From positions 1-46,849 of the forward strand of contig JAJYTG010000006.1 of assembly GCA_021793195.1 (NCBI GenBank): a stretch of DNA of 46,849 bases. The letters run 5' to 3'. Position numbers and translations under genes: made by a program. The notes beneath the pieces were generated by a model. It ran no database searches. It was not told the origin of the DNA and was given only the letters and a program-made list of their open reading frames with translations. This document shows positions 7,901 through 16,304 of this stretch, piece by piece (positions within the stretch are counted from its first letter, which is position 1; each line of letters opens with the position of its first letter). The stretch is from Pseudomonadota bacterium. GTDB lineage: Bacteria; Pseudomonadota; Gammaproteobacteria; Xanthomonadales; Rhodanobacteraceae.

Positions 7901-8903
7901 AACCGGCGACTGGAATGACGGCATGAACAACGTGGGTGCGCAGGGCCGCGGCGAAAGTGTCTGGCTGGCCTGGTTCCTGCTGGCCACGATCAGGGCCTGC
8001 GCGCCATGGGCCGATGCGCGCGGCGAATCTGCACGCGCGGCTTCCTGGCGCGCCTACGCCACGGCGTTGCGGGTTGTGCTCGAAAGCGCGGCGGGCTGGG
8101 ATGGAGGATGGTATCGACGCGGCTATTACGATGACGGCACACCGCTCGGCTCGCATCTGAGCGAAGAGTGCAAGATCGACAGCATCGCGCAATCGTGGAG
8201 CCTGATCTCCGGCGCAGCCGATCCCGGCCATGCCACGCAGGCCATGGCGGCGGTGGAGAAATACCTGGTTCTTCACGACGACAAGATCGCGGTGCTGTTC
8301 ACGCCGCCATTCAATCGCACGCCCATGAACCCCGGCTACATCAGGGGCTATCCGCCCGGCATTCGCGAAAACGGCGGCCAATACACCCATGGTGCAACCT
8401 GGTCGATTTTTGCCTGCGCGCTGCTCGGACAGGGCGATCGTGCCGGCGAACTGTTCGACATTCTCAATCCCATCCGGCACAGCGACTCCGCCGAAGCGGT
8501 GACGTGCTACCAGGTCGAACCTTACGTGGCCTGCGCCGACGTCTACGCGGTGGCGCCGTATGTCGGGCGCGGCGGCTGGACCTGGTACAGCGGCTCGGCG
8601 GGCTGGCTCTATCGCGCCGGACTGGAGGCCATCCTTGGATTCCAGCTGCAGGGCGATCATCTGCGGCTCAGGCCCTGCATTCCCAAATCGTGGACACGCT
8701 ATGACATCGTGTATCGCCATCGCGGTCCGCGGGGCACCGTCACCCGTTACGAAATCAGCGTGGAGAATCCGTCTGGCGTGCAGCGCGGCATAGCCCTCGT
8801 GGAGTTCGACGGCTCGGCACCTGCCGGGAGCACGAGAAACACGGCCTGCATTCCGCTGATCGAGGACGCGCGGACGCACCGTGTTCGCGTTGTGCTCGGA
8901 TGA
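4977..8903 (+). CDS. GH94 (former GT36) phosphorylase-like protein related to the C-terminal part of cyclic beta-1,2-glucan synthase
   Basis: This is a large 1,308-residue protein. Residues ~15-450 form a first Glyco_transf_36 region (NGRY at 20-23, 'AVTRWRED', 'WGSYLLLRDEESG'). A Pro/Ala/Ser/Asp-rich linker spans ~455-500, followed by a second such region (PWINVVANPGFGF, 'LYLRDEDSGELWSAA') and the GH94 catalytic (alpha/alpha)6 barrel (about 800-1250). The barrel contains GTGDWNDGMNNVG at ~975; the aspartate in GDWNDG is the general acid of GH94 phosphorylases. This layout matches the C-terminal ~1,200 residues of NdvB/Cgs and 1,2-beta-oligoglucan phosphorylases. Phosphorolysis of beta-1,2-glucan to glucose 1-phosphate is therefore the best guess; cellobiose or laminaribiose phosphorolysis is less likely. 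The ATG at 4977 has AGGAG upstream (11-base spacing); ATG 4914 would add 21 residues. No signal peptide or membrane segment is seen. Confidence 0.85.
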   Translation: MPSCPPSPTGASPQVQLLSNGRYTVMLNAAGSGCSNWHGLAVTRWREDPVGDGWGSYLLLRDEESGKIWSAGLQPCGIEADVYTAMMSDGHVGITQRRSTLTTTLDVAVASDRDVELRRVTLTNHGEGPREITLTSYAELVLGPAAADAAHPAFSKMFVQTEWVEQGSILLATRRRRTPDEAGVWAAHVAVVEAHDEGTCEFETDRMRFLGRGRTLRHAQEMQDGTALSNTSGCVLDPVFCLRRRVRVAPGASVRVAFWTALADSRAAVLALVQTLRADDGCEQVFAGSMAHAMAEQTRLGIDAVQAGRFGHLARALLYADSSLRAPVEVLERGSGGAPELWSCGISGDRPIVLLRIGAEAGLACVQELLLAQRYWQSKRLGVDVVLLNIAVSNGDSLQATLDERMQVQNTGFQADRDAVPAAVFALRDAVISDALRTGLATVARIVLDAADGLPDPASGDRDGDHAMSAPAPRDPSSASQAAANDAVSAPSITHTPREFDNGTGGFIESGRAYAITLDGDRCTPVPWINVVANPGFGFLVSAEGGGYTWSLNSQQNPLTPWPNDPVSDTPHEVLYLRDEDSGELWSAAALPIRVPTATYSVQHGKGWSRFTHDAHGIDVALLQFVPLIDPVKLSRLRLCNRSARTRHLSITGYVEWALGANGTAPAPFVATSRDAETGALFARNAWRAEFGERVAFIDLGGRQRSCTGDRLEFLGRHGAVDRPAALAGNIPLSGRVGAGLDPCGALQTSLVLAPDERIEIVFMLGDAASRAEAQALVGKYRTTDLDAVLHDVRAQWDAVLDTVQVRTPDRAMDILLNDWLLYQTLGCRMWARTAYYQASGAYGFRDQLQDVMALCVTRPDLAREHVLRAAARQFIQGDVQHWWLPPSGQGIRTRISDDRIWLAYVAAHYIAVTADAAVLDANVPFLDGAAIKEGAADAFYQPGIASEQGSLYEHAARAIDSSLTLGAHGLPLIGTGDWNDGMNNVGAQGRGESVWLAWFLLATIRACAPWADARGESARAASWRAYATALRVVLESAAGWDGGWYRRGYYDDGTPLGSHLSEECKIDSIAQSWSLISGAADPGHATQAMAAVEKYLVLHDDKIAVLFTPPFNRTPMNPGYIRGYPPGIRENGGQYTHGATWSIFACALLGQGDRAGELFDILNPIRHSDSAEAVTCYQVEPYVACADVYAVAPYVGRGGWTWYSGSAGWLYRAGLEAILGFQLQGDHLRLRPCIPKSWTRYDIVYRHRGPRGTVTRYEISVENPSGVQRGIALVEFDGSAPAGSTRNTACIPLIEDARTHRVRVVLG

Positions 8904-9038
8904 CACAGATCGAAAGATGAACGCGCTTTGAGCCGGCTGCACTTTGTCGCGGCGTGCCCGTCGCACAGCGGCCCTTGCAGCCAGCCGCTCTGCTTGTTTC
9001 CAGGAATCCATGAAGCACCAAGGAAAAAACCCGGCCCC

Positions 9039-9091
9039 GGCCAAATGCCGAAAGCTTGTCGGTGCTGGTCCGCGGCCGACAGCGTTTGGCC
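9039..9091. other. Nested inverted repeat in convergent intergenic region
   Basis: Outer arms GGCCAAATGC (9039-9048) and GCGTTTGGCC (9082-9091) pair with one mismatch. Inside them TGTCGG and CCGACA can form a second stem. There is no T-run on either strand, so its role as a terminator of the GH94 transcript is uncertain; it could equally be a folded RNA element or a remnant. Confidence 0.35.
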
Positions 9092-9120
9092 CCGGCCCGG
9101 ATCGACCCTTTGAGTACGCA

Positions 9121-9136
9121 TAATGTATATTATGTC
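9121..9136. promoter_or_regulatory. AT-rich palindrome CATAATGTATATTATG in a GC-rich context
   Basis: Six-base arms CATAAT and ATTATG flank GTAT. AT-rich palindromes of this form are typical operator-promoters of HTH-type regulators, including toxin-antitoxin operons. Here it lies between the 3' ends of two convergent genes and no intact regulator is next to it, so it may be a relic. Confidence 0.35.
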
Positions 9137-9161
9137 AAATAGTATCGCAGAGATGATGTCA

Positions 9162-9695
9162 TCAGCGGCGTTCCCGGAAGAAGTCGCGCAACACGTCGGC
9201 GCTCGCTTCTGCAGCCAGTCCCCACTCGACGGCGATGCGATGGTTGTGCTGCGGCGAGATCAGCGTGTCGAACACGCTGCCCGCGGCCCCGGTCCTGGGA
9301 TCGGGGGTCGCAAAGACGACCCGGGTAACGCGCGCGTGCACCAGCGCCATGGCGCACATGGCGCAAGGCTCGAGGGTCACGTAAAGCGTGCTGCCGGGTA
9401 ATCGATAGTTGCGCTGCTGCTGCCCGGACGCACGCAGAGCGACGATCTCGGCGTGGGCGGTCGGATCGTGCGAACTGATCGTGCGATTCCAGCCTTCGCC
9501 GAGCAGCTTGCCGTCCATGACCAGCACCGCGCCAACCGGCACTTCGTCATGCACCTCACTGGCATGGCGCGCCAGCTCCAGCGCCCGCTGCATCCAACCG
9601 GTGTCTTCGGCGCTGAAGCCATGCGCCGGGGTTCGCGGCAAGCAGCCCGGAATGATCGGTGGCGAGGTCGGCATGGGGGCATGGAATCCGGTCAT
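9162..9695 (-). CDS. tadA: tRNA-specific adenosine deaminase TadA
   Basis: TadA converts adenosine 34 of tRNA-Arg(ACG) to inosine so that the tRNA can read several arginine codons. The protein has the zinc-dependent cytidine/deoxycytidylate deaminase signature: 'DPTAHAEIVALR' (zinc His and catalytic Glu) and, downstream, 'LEPCAMCAMAL' with the two zinc cysteines. 'VPVGAVLV' marks the start of the core. From ATG 9695 it has 177 residues, slightly longer than E. coli TadA because of a proline-rich N-terminal extension. The reading frame stays open up to 9794, but that part overlaps guaA and looks non-coding. It begins 25 bases after the guaA stop, so it is probably co-transcribed with guaBA. 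The start is uncertain; in-frame ATGs also occur at 9674 and further in, and none has a strong ribosome binding site. Confidence 0.9.
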   Translation of the reverse strand: MTGFHAPMPTSPPIIPGCLPRTPAHGFSAEDTGWMQRALELARHASEVHDEVPVGAVLVMDGKLLGEGWNRTISSHDPTAHAEIVALRASGQQQRNYRLPGSTLYVTLEPCAMCAMALVHARVTRVVFATPDPRTGAAGSVFDTLISPQHNHRIAVEWGLAAEASADVLRDFFRERR

Positions 9696-9720
9696 CGCGG
9701 GCGCATGGCTGCGCGCGCTT

Positions 9721-11343
9721 CTACTCCCACTCGATCGTGGCCGGCGGCTTGCCGCTGATGTCGTAAACGACACGAGAAATGCCATGCAGTTCATTGATAA
9801 TACGAAGAGAAACCTCTTCGAGGAACTCGTATGGCAGGCGCGCCCAGCGGGCTGTCATGAAGTCCACGGTTTCGACCGCGCGCAGCGCGATCACCCACTC
9901 GTAGGCGCGTCCATCGCCGACGACGCCAACGGACTTCACCGGCAGGAAGACGGCGAAGGCCTGGCTGACGCGGTCGTAGAGGTCGTGCTTGTGCAAGGCC
10001 TGGATGAAGAGATGGTCGGCCTGCTGCAGCAAGGCGACATATTCGGGTTTGATCGCGCCGAGCACGCGCACGCCCAGTCCCGGACCGGGGAACGGATGCC
10101 GGTACACCATGGCGCGCGGCAGGCCGAGCTCGACGCCGATCCGGCGCACTTCGTCCTTGAATAGTTCGCGTAGCGGTTCGATCAGCTTCAGATGCATGCG
10201 TTCGGGCAGGCCGCCGACATTGTGGTGACTCTTGATCACATGCGCCTTGCCGGTCTTGCCGCCCGCCGATTCGATGACGTCGGGGTAGATCGTGCCCTGG
10301 GCCAGCCACTTCACGCCTTCGAGCTTGTGTGACTCCTCGTCGAACACCTCGACGAACAAGCGACCGATGACCTTGCGTTTGGCTTCGGGATCCTCGATGC
10401 CGGCCAGCGCCGCGAAAAAGCGCTCGGCCGCGTTGACACGGATGACATGGACGCCCATGTGCTCGGCCATGGTCGCCATCACCTGATCGCCCTCGCCGAA
10501 GCGCAGCAGGCCGGTGTCGACGAAGACGCAGGTCAGCTGTGCGCCGATGGCCTTTTCGAGCAGCGCGGCGACCACCGAGGAATCGACACCCCCGGACAGG
10601 CCCAGCAGCACCCGATCCTGCCCCACCTCGGCGCGAACGCGCGCGATGGCGTCCTCGATGATCTGCGCGGGTGTCCAGAGCGTGGCGCAGCCGCAGATAT
10701 CAACCGCGAATCGTCGCAGGATCTCGGTGCCGCGCGCGGTGTGCGTGACCTCGGGATGGAACTGCACGCCATACCAATGGCGCGTCTCGTCGGCCATCGC
10801 CACCACGGCCACGCTGGCGGTGGACGCCACGGCGGCGAAGCCCGCAGGCACGACGGTGACGCGATCGCCGTGCGACATCCAGACATCCAGTACGCGGCGC
10901 GCGCGCGTCGGCGCGGGTGTCGCGTGAGACTGCAGCGCCGCCCCCCCGCAGTGATCGTCCTGATCGTCCAGCGCGTCGAACAGCCGGCATGATCCGCTCA
11001 GTTCGACCGCGGCATGGCCGAATTCGCGCGCATGTCCGCCCTCGACGCGACCGCCGAGCTGTGCGGCCATGGTCTGCATGCCGTAGCAGATGCCGAAGAC
11101 CGGCACGCCGAGATCGAACACCGCATCGGGCGCCCTGGGCGAGCCGGTCTCGGTCACCGACTCGGGACCGCCGGACAGGATCACCCCCTTGGGTGCGTAG
11201 TTCGCGATTTGGGCGGGATCGTGGTCCCACGCCCAGATCTCGCAGTACACGCCGATCTCGCGCACGCGGCGGGCGATCAGCTGCGTGTACTGCGAGCCGA
11301 AGTCGAGGATCAGGATCCTGTCGCTGTGGATGTTCGCGGGCAT
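9721..11343 (-). CDS. guaA: GMP synthase (glutamine-hydrolysing)
   Basis: GuaA aminates XMP to GMP with glutamine and ATP, the last step of guanine nucleotide synthesis. The N-terminal class I amidotransferase domain shows the nucleophile in 'FGICYGMQ' (Cys86) and the His/Glu pair in '[10 protein letters not shown]' (about 196 and 198). The ATP pyrophosphatase domain has its P-loop GLSGGVDSS at 247-255, and the dimerisation domain ends in 'KPPATIEWE'. The protein has 540 residues, about 15 more than E. coli GuaA. The extra residues lie at roughly 127-149 between the amidotransferase strands, just before 'LDVWMSHGD', and include Asp-rich and Ala/Pro-rich sequence. It lies downstream of guaB across a repeat-containing spacer. 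Confidence 0.97.
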   Translation of the reverse strand: MPANIHSDRILILDFGSQYTQLIARRVREIGVYCEIWAWDHDPAQIANYAPKGVILSGGPESVTETGSPRAPDAVFDLGVPVFGICYGMQTMAAQLGGRVEGGHAREFGHAAVELSGSCRLFDALDDQDDHCGGAALQSHATPAPTRARRVLDVWMSHGDRVTVVPAGFAAVASTASVAVVAMADETRHWYGVQFHPEVTHTARGTEILRRFAVDICGCATLWTPAQIIEDAIARVRAEVGQDRVLLGLSGGVDSSVVAALLEKAIGAQLTCVFVDTGLLRFGEGDQVMATMAEHMGVHVIRVNAAERFFAALAGIEDPEAKRKVIGRLFVEVFDEESHKLEGVKWLAQGTIYPDVIESAGGKTGKAHVIKSHHNVGGLPERMHLKLIEPLRELFKDEVRRIGVELGLPRAMVYRHPFPGPGLGVRVLGAIKPEYVALLQQADHLFIQALHKHDLYDRVSQAFAVFLPVKSVGVVGDGRAYEWVIALRAVETVDFMTARWARLPYEFLEEVSLRIINELHGISRVVYDISGKPPATIEWE

Positions 11344-11344
11344 C

Positions 11345-11490
11345 GGGACTCGGGATTCGGGGTTCGGGACTCGGGATCCCTGCCCTGCAGCGTGCGCATC
11401 GTCGTCGATCTGCCGTGAGCCGGTTCGGCGTCGCCGCGGCAGGCCTGGGCCGTTGTATTCCCAGCCGAGTCCCGAGTCCCGAGTCCCGAG
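11345..11490. repeat. Inverted clusters of GGGACTCGGGA-type repeats between guaB and guaA
   Basis: At 11345-11378 the motif GGGACTCGGGAT/GGGTTCGGGACTCGGGAT occurs in tandem. At 11465-11490 the complementary motif CCGAGTCCCGAGTCCCGAG occurs three times. The two clusters form an inverted pair separated by about 85 bases, so the guaB-guaA transcript could fold here. Repeats of this type are common between genes in xanthomonads. The first cluster abuts the guaA start codon, leaving little room for a normal ribosome binding site. Confidence 0.65.
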
Positions 11491-11503
11491 CGCCGGCTGT
11501 ACC

Positions 11504-12976
<1,473 letters not shown>

Positions 12977-12987
12977 TCAATTGCGAA

Positions 12988-12993
12988 ATTGTA
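12988..12993 (-). promoter_or_regulatory. Possible -10 element (TACAAT) upstream of guaB
   Basis: On the minus strand TACAAT lies about 30 bases before the guaB ATG. A TTGCTA further upstream is 21 bases away, too far for a standard -35, so this is only a candidate. A GGCGGC/GCCGCC stem lies between the two. Confidence 0.3.
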
Positions 12994-13052
12994 CGCGGCG
13001 GCTGCCCGGCCGCCTAGCAAAAATCACGTCGCCATGACCGCCAGCGCGGGCT

Positions 13053-13913
13053 TCAAGCCGGGGCGGCGAATGCCTCGGCGGCTTCCAGGGTGTTCTCCAT
13101 CAGCGTCGCCACGGTCATCGGCCCCACCCCGCCCGGCACCGGCGTGATCCACGAGGCGCGTTCGCGCGCCGCCGCGAACTCGACGTCGCCGACCAGCCGC
13201 CCGTCATTCAACCGGTTGATGCCGACATCGATCACGACGGCGCCCGGCTTGATCCACTCGCCGCGCACCAGGCCGGGCTTGCCGACGGCGACGATCAGGA
13301 TGTCGGCCTGCGCGGCGAAACCGGCCAGATCGCGGGTGAACTTGTGGCAGCAGGTGGTCGTGCAGCCGGCGATCAGCAGTTCCAGTGCCAGCGGCCGGCC
13401 GACGTGGTTGGACACGCCGATGACCACCGCATGCTGCCCGCGCACCGGCCGGTCGGTGTGGCCGAGCAGGGTCATCACGCCCTTCGGCGTGCACGGACGC
13501 AGGCCGAAACGGCGCAGCGCCAGGCGGCCGACGTTCTCGGGATGAAAGCCATCGACGTCCTTGCGCGGATCGATGCGCTCCACCAGAGCGTCCTCGTCGA
13601 CGTGCGCCGGCAGCGGCGACTGCACCAGAATGCCGTGGACGTCGGGTTCGGCGTTGAGCCGGTCGATCAGCGCGAACAGATCGGCCTGCGTGGTCGTGGC
13701 CGGCAGATCAAAATCGAACGAGCGGAACCCGACCTGGGCGCAGGCCTTGCGCTTGTTGCGCACATAGACGCTCGAAGCGGGATCGCCGCCGACCAGCACC
13801 ACCGCCAGGCCCGGCGCGCGCAGCCCTTGGGAAACCCGCGCGGCGACGCGCTTCCTGACGCGCACCAGCAACTCGTGGGCGACGCTCTTGCCGTCAAGCA
13901 GATGGGCGGTCAT
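13053..13913 (-). CDS. folD: Bifunctional methylenetetrahydrofolate dehydrogenase/cyclohydrolase
   Basis: FolD interconverts 5,10-methylene-, 5,10-methenyl- and 10-formyl-tetrahydrofolate in one-carbon metabolism. The 286-residue protein shows '[14 protein letters not shown]' (the catalytic Lys of the YxxxK motif), '[14 protein letters not shown]', '[17 protein letters not shown]', '[11 protein letters not shown]', the NADP-binding '[18 protein letters not shown]' and '[18 protein letters not shown]'. In most FolD proteins the nucleotide motif reads GRSxxVGxP; here it is GVSNHVGRP. The ATG at 13913 starts the family N-terminus; the frame continues open upstream but overlaps the divergent DUF1244 gene and has no family features there. 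It may be cotranscribed with guaB. Confidence 0.96.
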   Translation of the reverse strand: MTAHLLDGKSVAHELLVRVRKRVAARVSQGLRAPGLAVVLVGGDPASSVYVRNKRKACAQVGFRSFDFDLPATTTQADLFALIDRLNAEPDVHGILVQSPLPAHVDEDALVERIDPRKDVDGFHPENVGRLALRRFGLRPCTPKGVMTLLGHTDRPVRGQHAVVIGVSNHVGRPLALELLIAGCTTTCCHKFTRDLAGFAAQADILIVAVGKPGLVRGEWIKPGAVVIDVGINRLNDGRLVGDVEFAAARERASWITPVPGGVGPMTVATLMENTLEAAEAFAAPA

Positions 13914-14033
13914 GGGCGGTGTCTGCAAAGCGCCATTGTCGCAGCGCCTGTCGGACATCTCAAACGCCAGCGCATCCGGCTGCGCCGCGATGTGCAATGC
14001 TGGATCACGGTCGCAGCCGCGAGGAGGTTCTCC

Positions 14034-14339
14034 ATGCCGTCGACGCCTTCCGAAATCGAGTTCGAGGCCGCCGCCTTCCGGCGCCTGCTGGAACACCTGC
14101 GCCAGCGCAGCGACGTGCAGAACATCGAGCTGATGACCCGCGCCGGATTCTGCCGCAATTGCCTGGCCGACTGGTACCGCGAGGCTGCCGCGGCGAGCGG
14201 TGTCCGTATCGACAAGGACGCCGCCCGCGAGCGTATCTATGGCATGCCGTTCGCCGAATGGAAGACGCGTTACCAGAGCGAACCCACGCCTGAACAGCGC
14301 GCCGCGTTCGCGGCAGCGCCGAAGAGCGATCACGACTGA
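14034..14339 (+). CDS. DUF1244 family protein
   Basis: This small 101-residue protein is of the DUF1244 (PF06844) family, conserved in alpha- and gammaproteobacteria and without a settled function. The family signature '[19 protein letters not shown]' is at residues 38-56, with the two cysteines of CRNC; '[12 protein letters not shown]' follows near the C-terminus. The start is firm: GAGGAGG lies at 14021-14027, six bases before the ATG. It is transcribed away from folD and converges on the response regulator gene, 36 bases from its stop. Confidence 0.88.
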   Translation: MPSTPSEIEFEAAAFRRLLEHLRQRSDVQNIELMTRAGFCRNCLADWYREAAAASGVRIDKDAARERIYGMPFAEWKTRYQSEPTPEQRAAFAAAPKSDHD

Positions 14340-14347
14340 TCGCGAAA

Positions 14348-14371
14348 GCTGCGCCGGGCCTGTCGCGCAGC
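14348..14371. terminator. Hairpin between convergent DUF1244 and gacA genes
   Basis: Arms GCTGCGC and GCGCAGC pair perfectly around a 10-base loop in the 36-base gap between two converging stop codons. No T-run follows, so it is a weak terminator candidate. Confidence 0.3.
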
Positions 14372-14375
14372 CGTC

Positions 14376-15059
14376 CTACGAGGGCACGACAGCCCCGGTG
14401 CGCAGCAGATCGTGGTAGCCGGATGGTTGCTGGTCGATCAGCCCATGGGCGCTCATCAGATGCGCCAGCGCGATCACGTTGTCCATGCCCAGTTTGTCCA
14501 GCAGGCGCTGCTTGTAGGTCGATACGGTCTTGGGACTCAGGTGCAGCTGCTCGGCGATCGCGAACACGGGCTTGCCACGCACCAGCATCAGGGCCACCTC
14601 GAGTTCGCGCCCGGACAGTGCATCGAACGGCGACTCCTGGCCGTCCAGCGTCGCCAGCGCCAGTTGCTGCGCCACGGCCGGCGCCAGATAGCGACGGCCC
14701 TGGGCAACCTGGCGCACCGCAGCCAGCAGCTCGTCAGAGGCGCATGCTTTGGTGAGGTAACCGAGTGCGCCGGCTTCGATCAGGCGCTTGGGAAAGCGTG
14801 CATCCTCGACCACCGTCAGCACGACGATTTGCGTCGGCAGCCGCGCGCGGGCCACACGCTCGGTCATTTCGATGCCGCTCATGCCCGGCATGTGCACGTC
14901 GACCAGGGCGACATCCGGCTTGAGCTCGCGGATCAGCTTCAGCCCCTGCTCGGCACTGCCGGCCTCGCCCACGATCTGCATGTCCAGTTGCTGCTGCAGG
15001 ATCAGGCGAAAACCCGTACGTACCAGTTCGTGGTCATCCACGAGCACCAGCTTGATCAT
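14376..15059 (-). CDS. gacA: LuxR-family response regulator, GacA/UvrY type
   Basis: The 227-residue two-component response regulator has a receiver domain (1-120) with acidic pocket 'VDDHE', phospho-acceptor Asp54 in 'ALVDVHMPGMSG', the switch Thr in 'VVLTVVED' and Lys in 'YLTKA'. A LuxR-type HTH follows at about 145-205 ('LSGRELEVALMLVRGK', 'LSPKTVSTYKQRLLDKLG'). Members of this subfamily act with the hybrid kinase BarA/GacS and usually drive small RNAs that titrate CsrA/RsmA. The identification is supported by position: in E. coli uvrY precedes uvrC-pgsA-glyW-cysT-leuZ, and here the same set lies upstream on the same strand, although gacA follows the tRNAs instead of preceding uvrC. The kinase gene is not in the window. 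Confidence 0.88.
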   Translation of the reverse strand: MIKLVLVDDHELVRTGFRLILQQQLDMQIVGEAGSAEQGLKLIRELKPDVALVDVHMPGMSGIEMTERVARARLPTQIVVLTVVEDARFPKRLIEAGALGYLTKACASDELLAAVRQVAQGRRYLAPAVAQQLALATLDGQESPFDALSGRELEVALMLVRGKPVFAIAEQLHLSPKTVSTYKQRLLDKLGMDNVIALAHLMSAHGLIDQQPSGYHDLLRTGAVVPS

Positions 15060-15148
15060 GGCGATGTCCCCCGACTCCCCTGCGGTGACATTAGGCAGGG
15101 CGCGAGGCGATTTGCAAGGGCCGTGCGTACTGGGGGGCCGCGAGTACC

Positions 15149-15237
15149 TGGTGCCCGGGGCCGGAGTCGAACCGGCATGGCCCTTGCGGGCCTGCGGATT
15201 TTAAGTCCGCTGCGTCTACCGATTTCGCCACCCGGGC
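15149..15237 (-). tRNA. tRNA-Leu (UAA)
   Basis: Read on the minus strand, the acceptor arm GCCCGGG pairs with CCCGGGC before ACCA, and the CCA end is encoded. The anticodon is TAA in the loop ACTTAAAATCC. A long variable arm, as in class II tRNAs, and the T-loop GGTTCGACTCC are present. E. coli leuZ, also UAA, holds the same place after cysT. Confidence 0.97.
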
Positions 15238-15278
15238 GCTACCGTGCACGCGCGTCGGCCGAATCGCGATCGCATCAA

Positions 15279-15352
15279 TGGAGGCCAGGGTCGGAATCGA
15301 ACCGGCGTACACGGCTTTGCAGGCCGCTGCATGACCACTCTGCCACCTGGCC
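15279..15352 (-). tRNA. tRNA-Cys (GCA)
   Basis: On the minus strand acceptor GGCCAGG pairs with CCTGGCC, followed by TCCA. The anticodon is GCA in CTGCAAA, and the T-loop is GGTTCGATTCC. It lies between tRNA-Gly and tRNA-Leu as in the glyW-cysT-leuZ cluster. Confidence 0.97.
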
Positions 15353-15432
15353 CCACGAATGAATCGCTCAGCCTCCGCACGCGCGGAGGACTGCCTTCGG
15401 CATCCTTCGCCCATCGAGCTTAGCCCGGGCGC

Positions 15433-15466
15433 CGAAAAAACAAAACCTCGGCAAGCCGAGGTTTTG
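15433..15466 (-). terminator. Intrinsic terminator between tRNA-Gly and tRNA-Cys
   Basis: A perfect 12-bp stem, CAAAACCTCGGC with GCCGAGGTTTTG, encloses a 2-base gap within a short loop. On the minus strand it is followed by a run of six T (plus-strand A at 435-440 of this kilobase, 15435-15440). It should end transcripts coming from pgsA and tRNA-Gly before tRNA-Cys. Confidence 0.85.
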
Positions 15467-15478
15467 CAGGTGCAACGA

Positions 15479-15554
<76 letters not shown>

Positions 15555-15677
15555 ATCAGACCGCGTATGGTACGGATGGCCCCAGGGGTGTCAATAGCTG
15601 CGCGCGTTCGCCAGTACGGTTCGGCAGCTGCTCCGGGTCGACATCGGAGCCGGGAGCCAGCGCTCCCGCTCGCCACG

Positions 15678-16250
15678 CTAGGGCGCTCCCCGATCATCGT
15701 CACGCAGCGCCGGCCAGGCGGCGCGCAGATAGGCCACGCCCGAAATCAGGGTCAGTCCGGCCGCGATCACCAGCAGGAACTCGCCGACGTGGTAGAGGCG
15801 CAGCGTTTCGGCATTGCGCTCGACCAGCAGTACCACCAGGGCGACCAGCTGCATCACCGTCTTGATCTTGCCGATCGTGGCCACCCGCACGCGTGCGCGC
15901 TGGCCGATCTCGGCCATCCATTCGCGCAGTGCCGAAACCGCGATCTCGCGACCGACGATCACCGCCGCTGAAACCGTGAGCAGGATGCTGGATTGTGTCT
16001 GCACCAGCAGGATCAGTGTCACTGCGACCATCAGCTTGTCGGCGACCGGATCGAGAAAGGCGCCGAAGCGAGAGGTCTGGCCCCAGCGGCGGGCGAGCCA
16101 GCCGTCCAGCCAGTCGGTGGTCGCGGCCGCGACAAAAACACCGGCGGCCGCGAGGTCGGCAAAGCGCATCGGCGCGTAATACACCACCACCATGACCGGC
16201 AGCAGGGCGATGCGGAACAGGGTCAGCCAGGTGGGAATATTCAGACGCAT
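15678..16250 (-). CDS. pgsA: CDP-diacylglycerol-glycerol-3-phosphate 3-phosphatidyltransferase
   Basis: PgsA makes phosphatidylglycerophosphate, the first committed step to phosphatidylglycerol and cardiolipin, in the inner membrane. The 190-residue protein carries the CDP-alcohol phosphotransferase signature DGWLAR...G...D...D at residues ~49-71 ('DWLDGWLARRWGQTSRFGAF' then 'LDPVADK'). Hydrophobic segments fit at about 10-27, 32-45, 76-100 and 130-175. The N-terminus 'MRLNIPTWLTLFRI' matches the family exactly, which fixes the start. It follows uvrC by 54 bases and precedes tRNA-Gly. Confidence 0.96.
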   Translation of the reverse strand: MRLNIPTWLTLFRIALLPVMVVVYYAPMRFADLAAAGVFVAAATTDWLDGWLARRWGQTSRFGAFLDPVADKLMVAVTLILLVQTQSSILLTVSAAVIVGREIAVSALREWMAEIGQRARVRVATIGKIKTVMQLVALVVLLVERNAETLRLYHVGEFLLVIAAGLTLISGVAYLRAAWPALRDDDRGAP

Positions 16251-16304
16251 GCGGCGGCACGTTCTTGCGGGCGCTTGCAGTGTGGCACGTGGCGGCGCTG
16301 ACCG

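Noticed and set aside
6405-9044. 879-codon open frame opposite the GH94 gene
   Set aside because: Shadow of a real gene with clear GH94 motifs; composition is typical of antisense reading.
9123-9401. ORF starting within the AT-rich palindrome
   Set aside because: It overlaps the 3' end of tadA in antisense and has no protein-like features after the first 20 codons.
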